Part shown: in pieces, positions 21,684 to 22,615 of the stretch
How positions within the stretch are numbered: position 1 is the stretch's first letter
How the letters are laid out: the number at the start of each line of letters is the position of its first letter
Made by a program: the position numbers and the translations under genes
DNA from: Phycisphaerales bacterium
Lineage (GTDB): Bacteria > Planctomycetota > Phycisphaerae > SM23-33
Length of the DNA: 22,615 bases
Direction of reading: 5' to 3'
NCBI GenBank assembly: GCA_003171235.1
Contig: PMYM01000149.1
Coordinates: 1-22,615, forward strand
The notes under the pieces: generated by a model
Seen by the model: the letters and a program-made list of their open reading frames with translations, nothing else
What the model was told of the DNA's origin: nothing
Database searches by the model: none

Positions 21684-21779
21684 TCTCACCGCAGAGGGCG
21701 TAGAGGACGCGGAGGAAGAAAAGCGAAACTCGCGGAAAGACAAGAGGCCCGCACCACAAAGAACACAAAGAGCACAGAG
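21684..21779 (+). repeat. Family A repeats, diverged and standard copies, in a purine-rich gap
   Basis: TCTCACCGCAGAGGGCGTAG (21684 on) is a diverged copy and CACCACAAAGAACACAAAGA (21752 on) a standard one. From about 21700 to 21845 the plus strand is strongly purine-rich. The gap 21680-21965 holds no gene. Confidence 0.7.
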
Positions 21780-21965
21780 ACGAGAAAGAGGAAGAAAAGG
21801 AAAGAAACGGAAAACAAGAACAAGAGTTGAGAGAGAAACAGGCGGGGGAATCCTCCATCTGACCTTTCTGCTCTGTTCCTCTTGTTTCTCTGCTGGCTGG
21901 GGGAGCCTTGAAATGGCAGACGCGACAAAATCAGGCGATAACAAGGCCCGCAGGGCCGGTAGGGT

Positions 21966-22590
21966 TTAGCCGGGGGCGGAGCGAAGCGCAGCCCCCGGAA
22001 AGCGGTCAGGCAAGCACCAGCCCCAACGGGGCGAAAGGAGCGACATGTCCTACATCTGCCTAAAGTACCACTTGGTCTTTTCGACCAAAGACCGCCGGCC
22101 GCTCCTTTCGGCTGCAATCATGCCCCGCCTTAGCCCCTACATTGGCGGAATCATCCGCGAGATCGGCGGCAGCATGTTGGCCGCAAACGGCCCGGCTGAT
22201 CACATCCACGTCGCTGCCGTGCTAGATCAGAAATTGCCCTTGATGGAGGCGCTGAACATCATCAAGGCCAATTCTTCAAAATGGATCCACCAGAATTTCA
22301 GCGAGCTAGCGGATTTCGCATGGCAGGAAGGCTACGCCGCCTTTTCCGTTTCGCATTCTGCCACCAACCAGGTCGTTGGGTATGTTCAGCGGCAACTTGA
22401 GCATCATGCAAAGATGGATTTTCAGCAGGAGCTTCGCACCCTCCTGGACCGCCACGGCATTGAATATGACGAACGCTATCTTTGGAAATGAGGCTCCTTT
22501 CGCCCCGTTGGGGCTGGATTGTGCGATGCCTTTACCGGGGGCTGCGCTTCGCCCGGCTGCGCCGTGCTCGCTCCACCCCCGGCTAAGTCC
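21966..22590. mobile_element. REP-flanked Y1 transposase unit
   Basis: The transposase gene lies between inverted flanks. A perfect 25-bp inverted repeat occupies 22017-22041 and 22493-22517 and contains the hairpin GCCCC-AAC-GGGGC. Outside it, each flank has a larger palindrome: stem 21970-21977 with 21991-21998 on the left, and 22535-22541 with 22576-22582 on the right, both bordered by TTAGCC. The right flank continues with a small GGCCTTTCAGGCC palindrome at about 22595-22607. Inverted flanks fit REP-associated (RAYT) units better than classical IS200, whose ends are not terminal inverted repeats. Confidence 0.75.
22045..22491 (+). CDS. IS200-like / REP-associated tyrosine (Y1) transposase
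   Basis: 148 residues, the usual length of a single-domain HUH Y1 transposase. AAAGGAG lies just upstream of the ATG and is part of the flanking inverted repeat. KYHLVFSTKDRRPLL (7-21) is the typical first strand. DHIHVAAVL (52-60) carries the HUH metal site as His53-Ile54-His55. Tyr113 in VVGYVQRQLEHH is the probable nucleophile, with Gln117 in the position of the third metal ligand. Such enzymes cut and rejoin single-stranded DNA at hairpins. There is no TnpB partner. The FSTKDRRPLL form resembles free-standing IS200/IS605-type TnpA, while the palindromic surroundings are RAYT-like, so exact subfamily is open. The frame is intact, so it may be active. Confidence 0.9.
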   Translation: MSYICLKYHLVFSTKDRRPLLSAAIMPRLSPYIGGIIREIGGSMLAANGPADHIHVAAVLDQKLPLMEALNIIKANSSKWIHQNFSELADFAWQEGYAAFSVSHSATNQVVGYVQRQLEHHAKMDFQQELRTLLDRHGIEYDERYLWK

Positions 22591-22615
22591 TTCCCGGCCT
22601 TTCAGGCCTGGGCGT

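Overview
The window is GC-rich bacterial DNA with single genes and short gene groups on both strands. They are separated by intergenic stretches packed with short dispersed repeats. I infer a Planctomycetota-type genome, most likely Phycisphaerae-like. The reasons are a secreted SUMF1-domain protein, a very large secreted DUF4091/GH123-like protein, several secreted or lipid-anchored proteins of unknown role, a lone hisF, and families of repeats and tandem palindromes of a kind I associate with environmental planctomycetes. No rRNA, tRNA or CRISPR array was seen.

Layout. 1-4205 (minus strand): truncated nitroreductase, stand-alone CoaB, a degenerate-receiver GGDEF protein and a membrane M48 protease. 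4436-6515 (plus): a lone PTS IIA protein, a block of nested hairpins, an alpha/beta-hydrolase-like protein and an unrecognised 148-residue protein abutting it. 6544-8046 (minus): folC with its own promoter and terminator. 8131-11389 (plus): Gfo/Idh/MocA oxidoreductase, D-lyxose isomerase and a secreted SUMF1 protein. 11618-12352 (minus): FrmB/tributyrin-type esterase. 12524-13467 (plus): nitrilase-family amidohydrolase with terminator. 13554-17997 (minus): a 930-residue secreted DUF4091/GH123-like protein and a GH4 glycosidase. 18000-18638: no gene, but a REP-like pair. 18639-20611 (minus): a lipoprotein and a secreted thioredoxin-fold/TPR-like protein. 20864-21679 (plus): hisF. 21966-22590: an IS200-like Y1 transposase between inverted REP-type palindromes.

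Much of the content concerns sugars: lyxose/mannose isomerisation, NAD-dependent glycosidase, Gfo/Idh oxidoreductase, secreted glycoside-hydrolase-like protein, PTS IIA. This fits a polysaccharide degrader, but the genes are not one operon and no single pathway can be read from them.

The most unusual content is the repeat layer. (1) Twin perfect 10-bp palindromes with 3-nt loops sit in frame inside hisF, adding about 20 residues at a surface turn while both catalytic Asp residues stay in place. (2) A nested four-hairpin array at 5058-5163 follows the same architecture with different stem sequences, so structure rather than sequence seems to be kept. (3) A Y1 transposase is flanked by 25-bp perfect inverted repeats that include its own ribosome binding site, and a transposase-free pair of the same palindromes lies 3.5 kb away. 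(4) At least four genes take their stop codon from a dispersed repeat. All calls come from reading the sequence; no database search was made.
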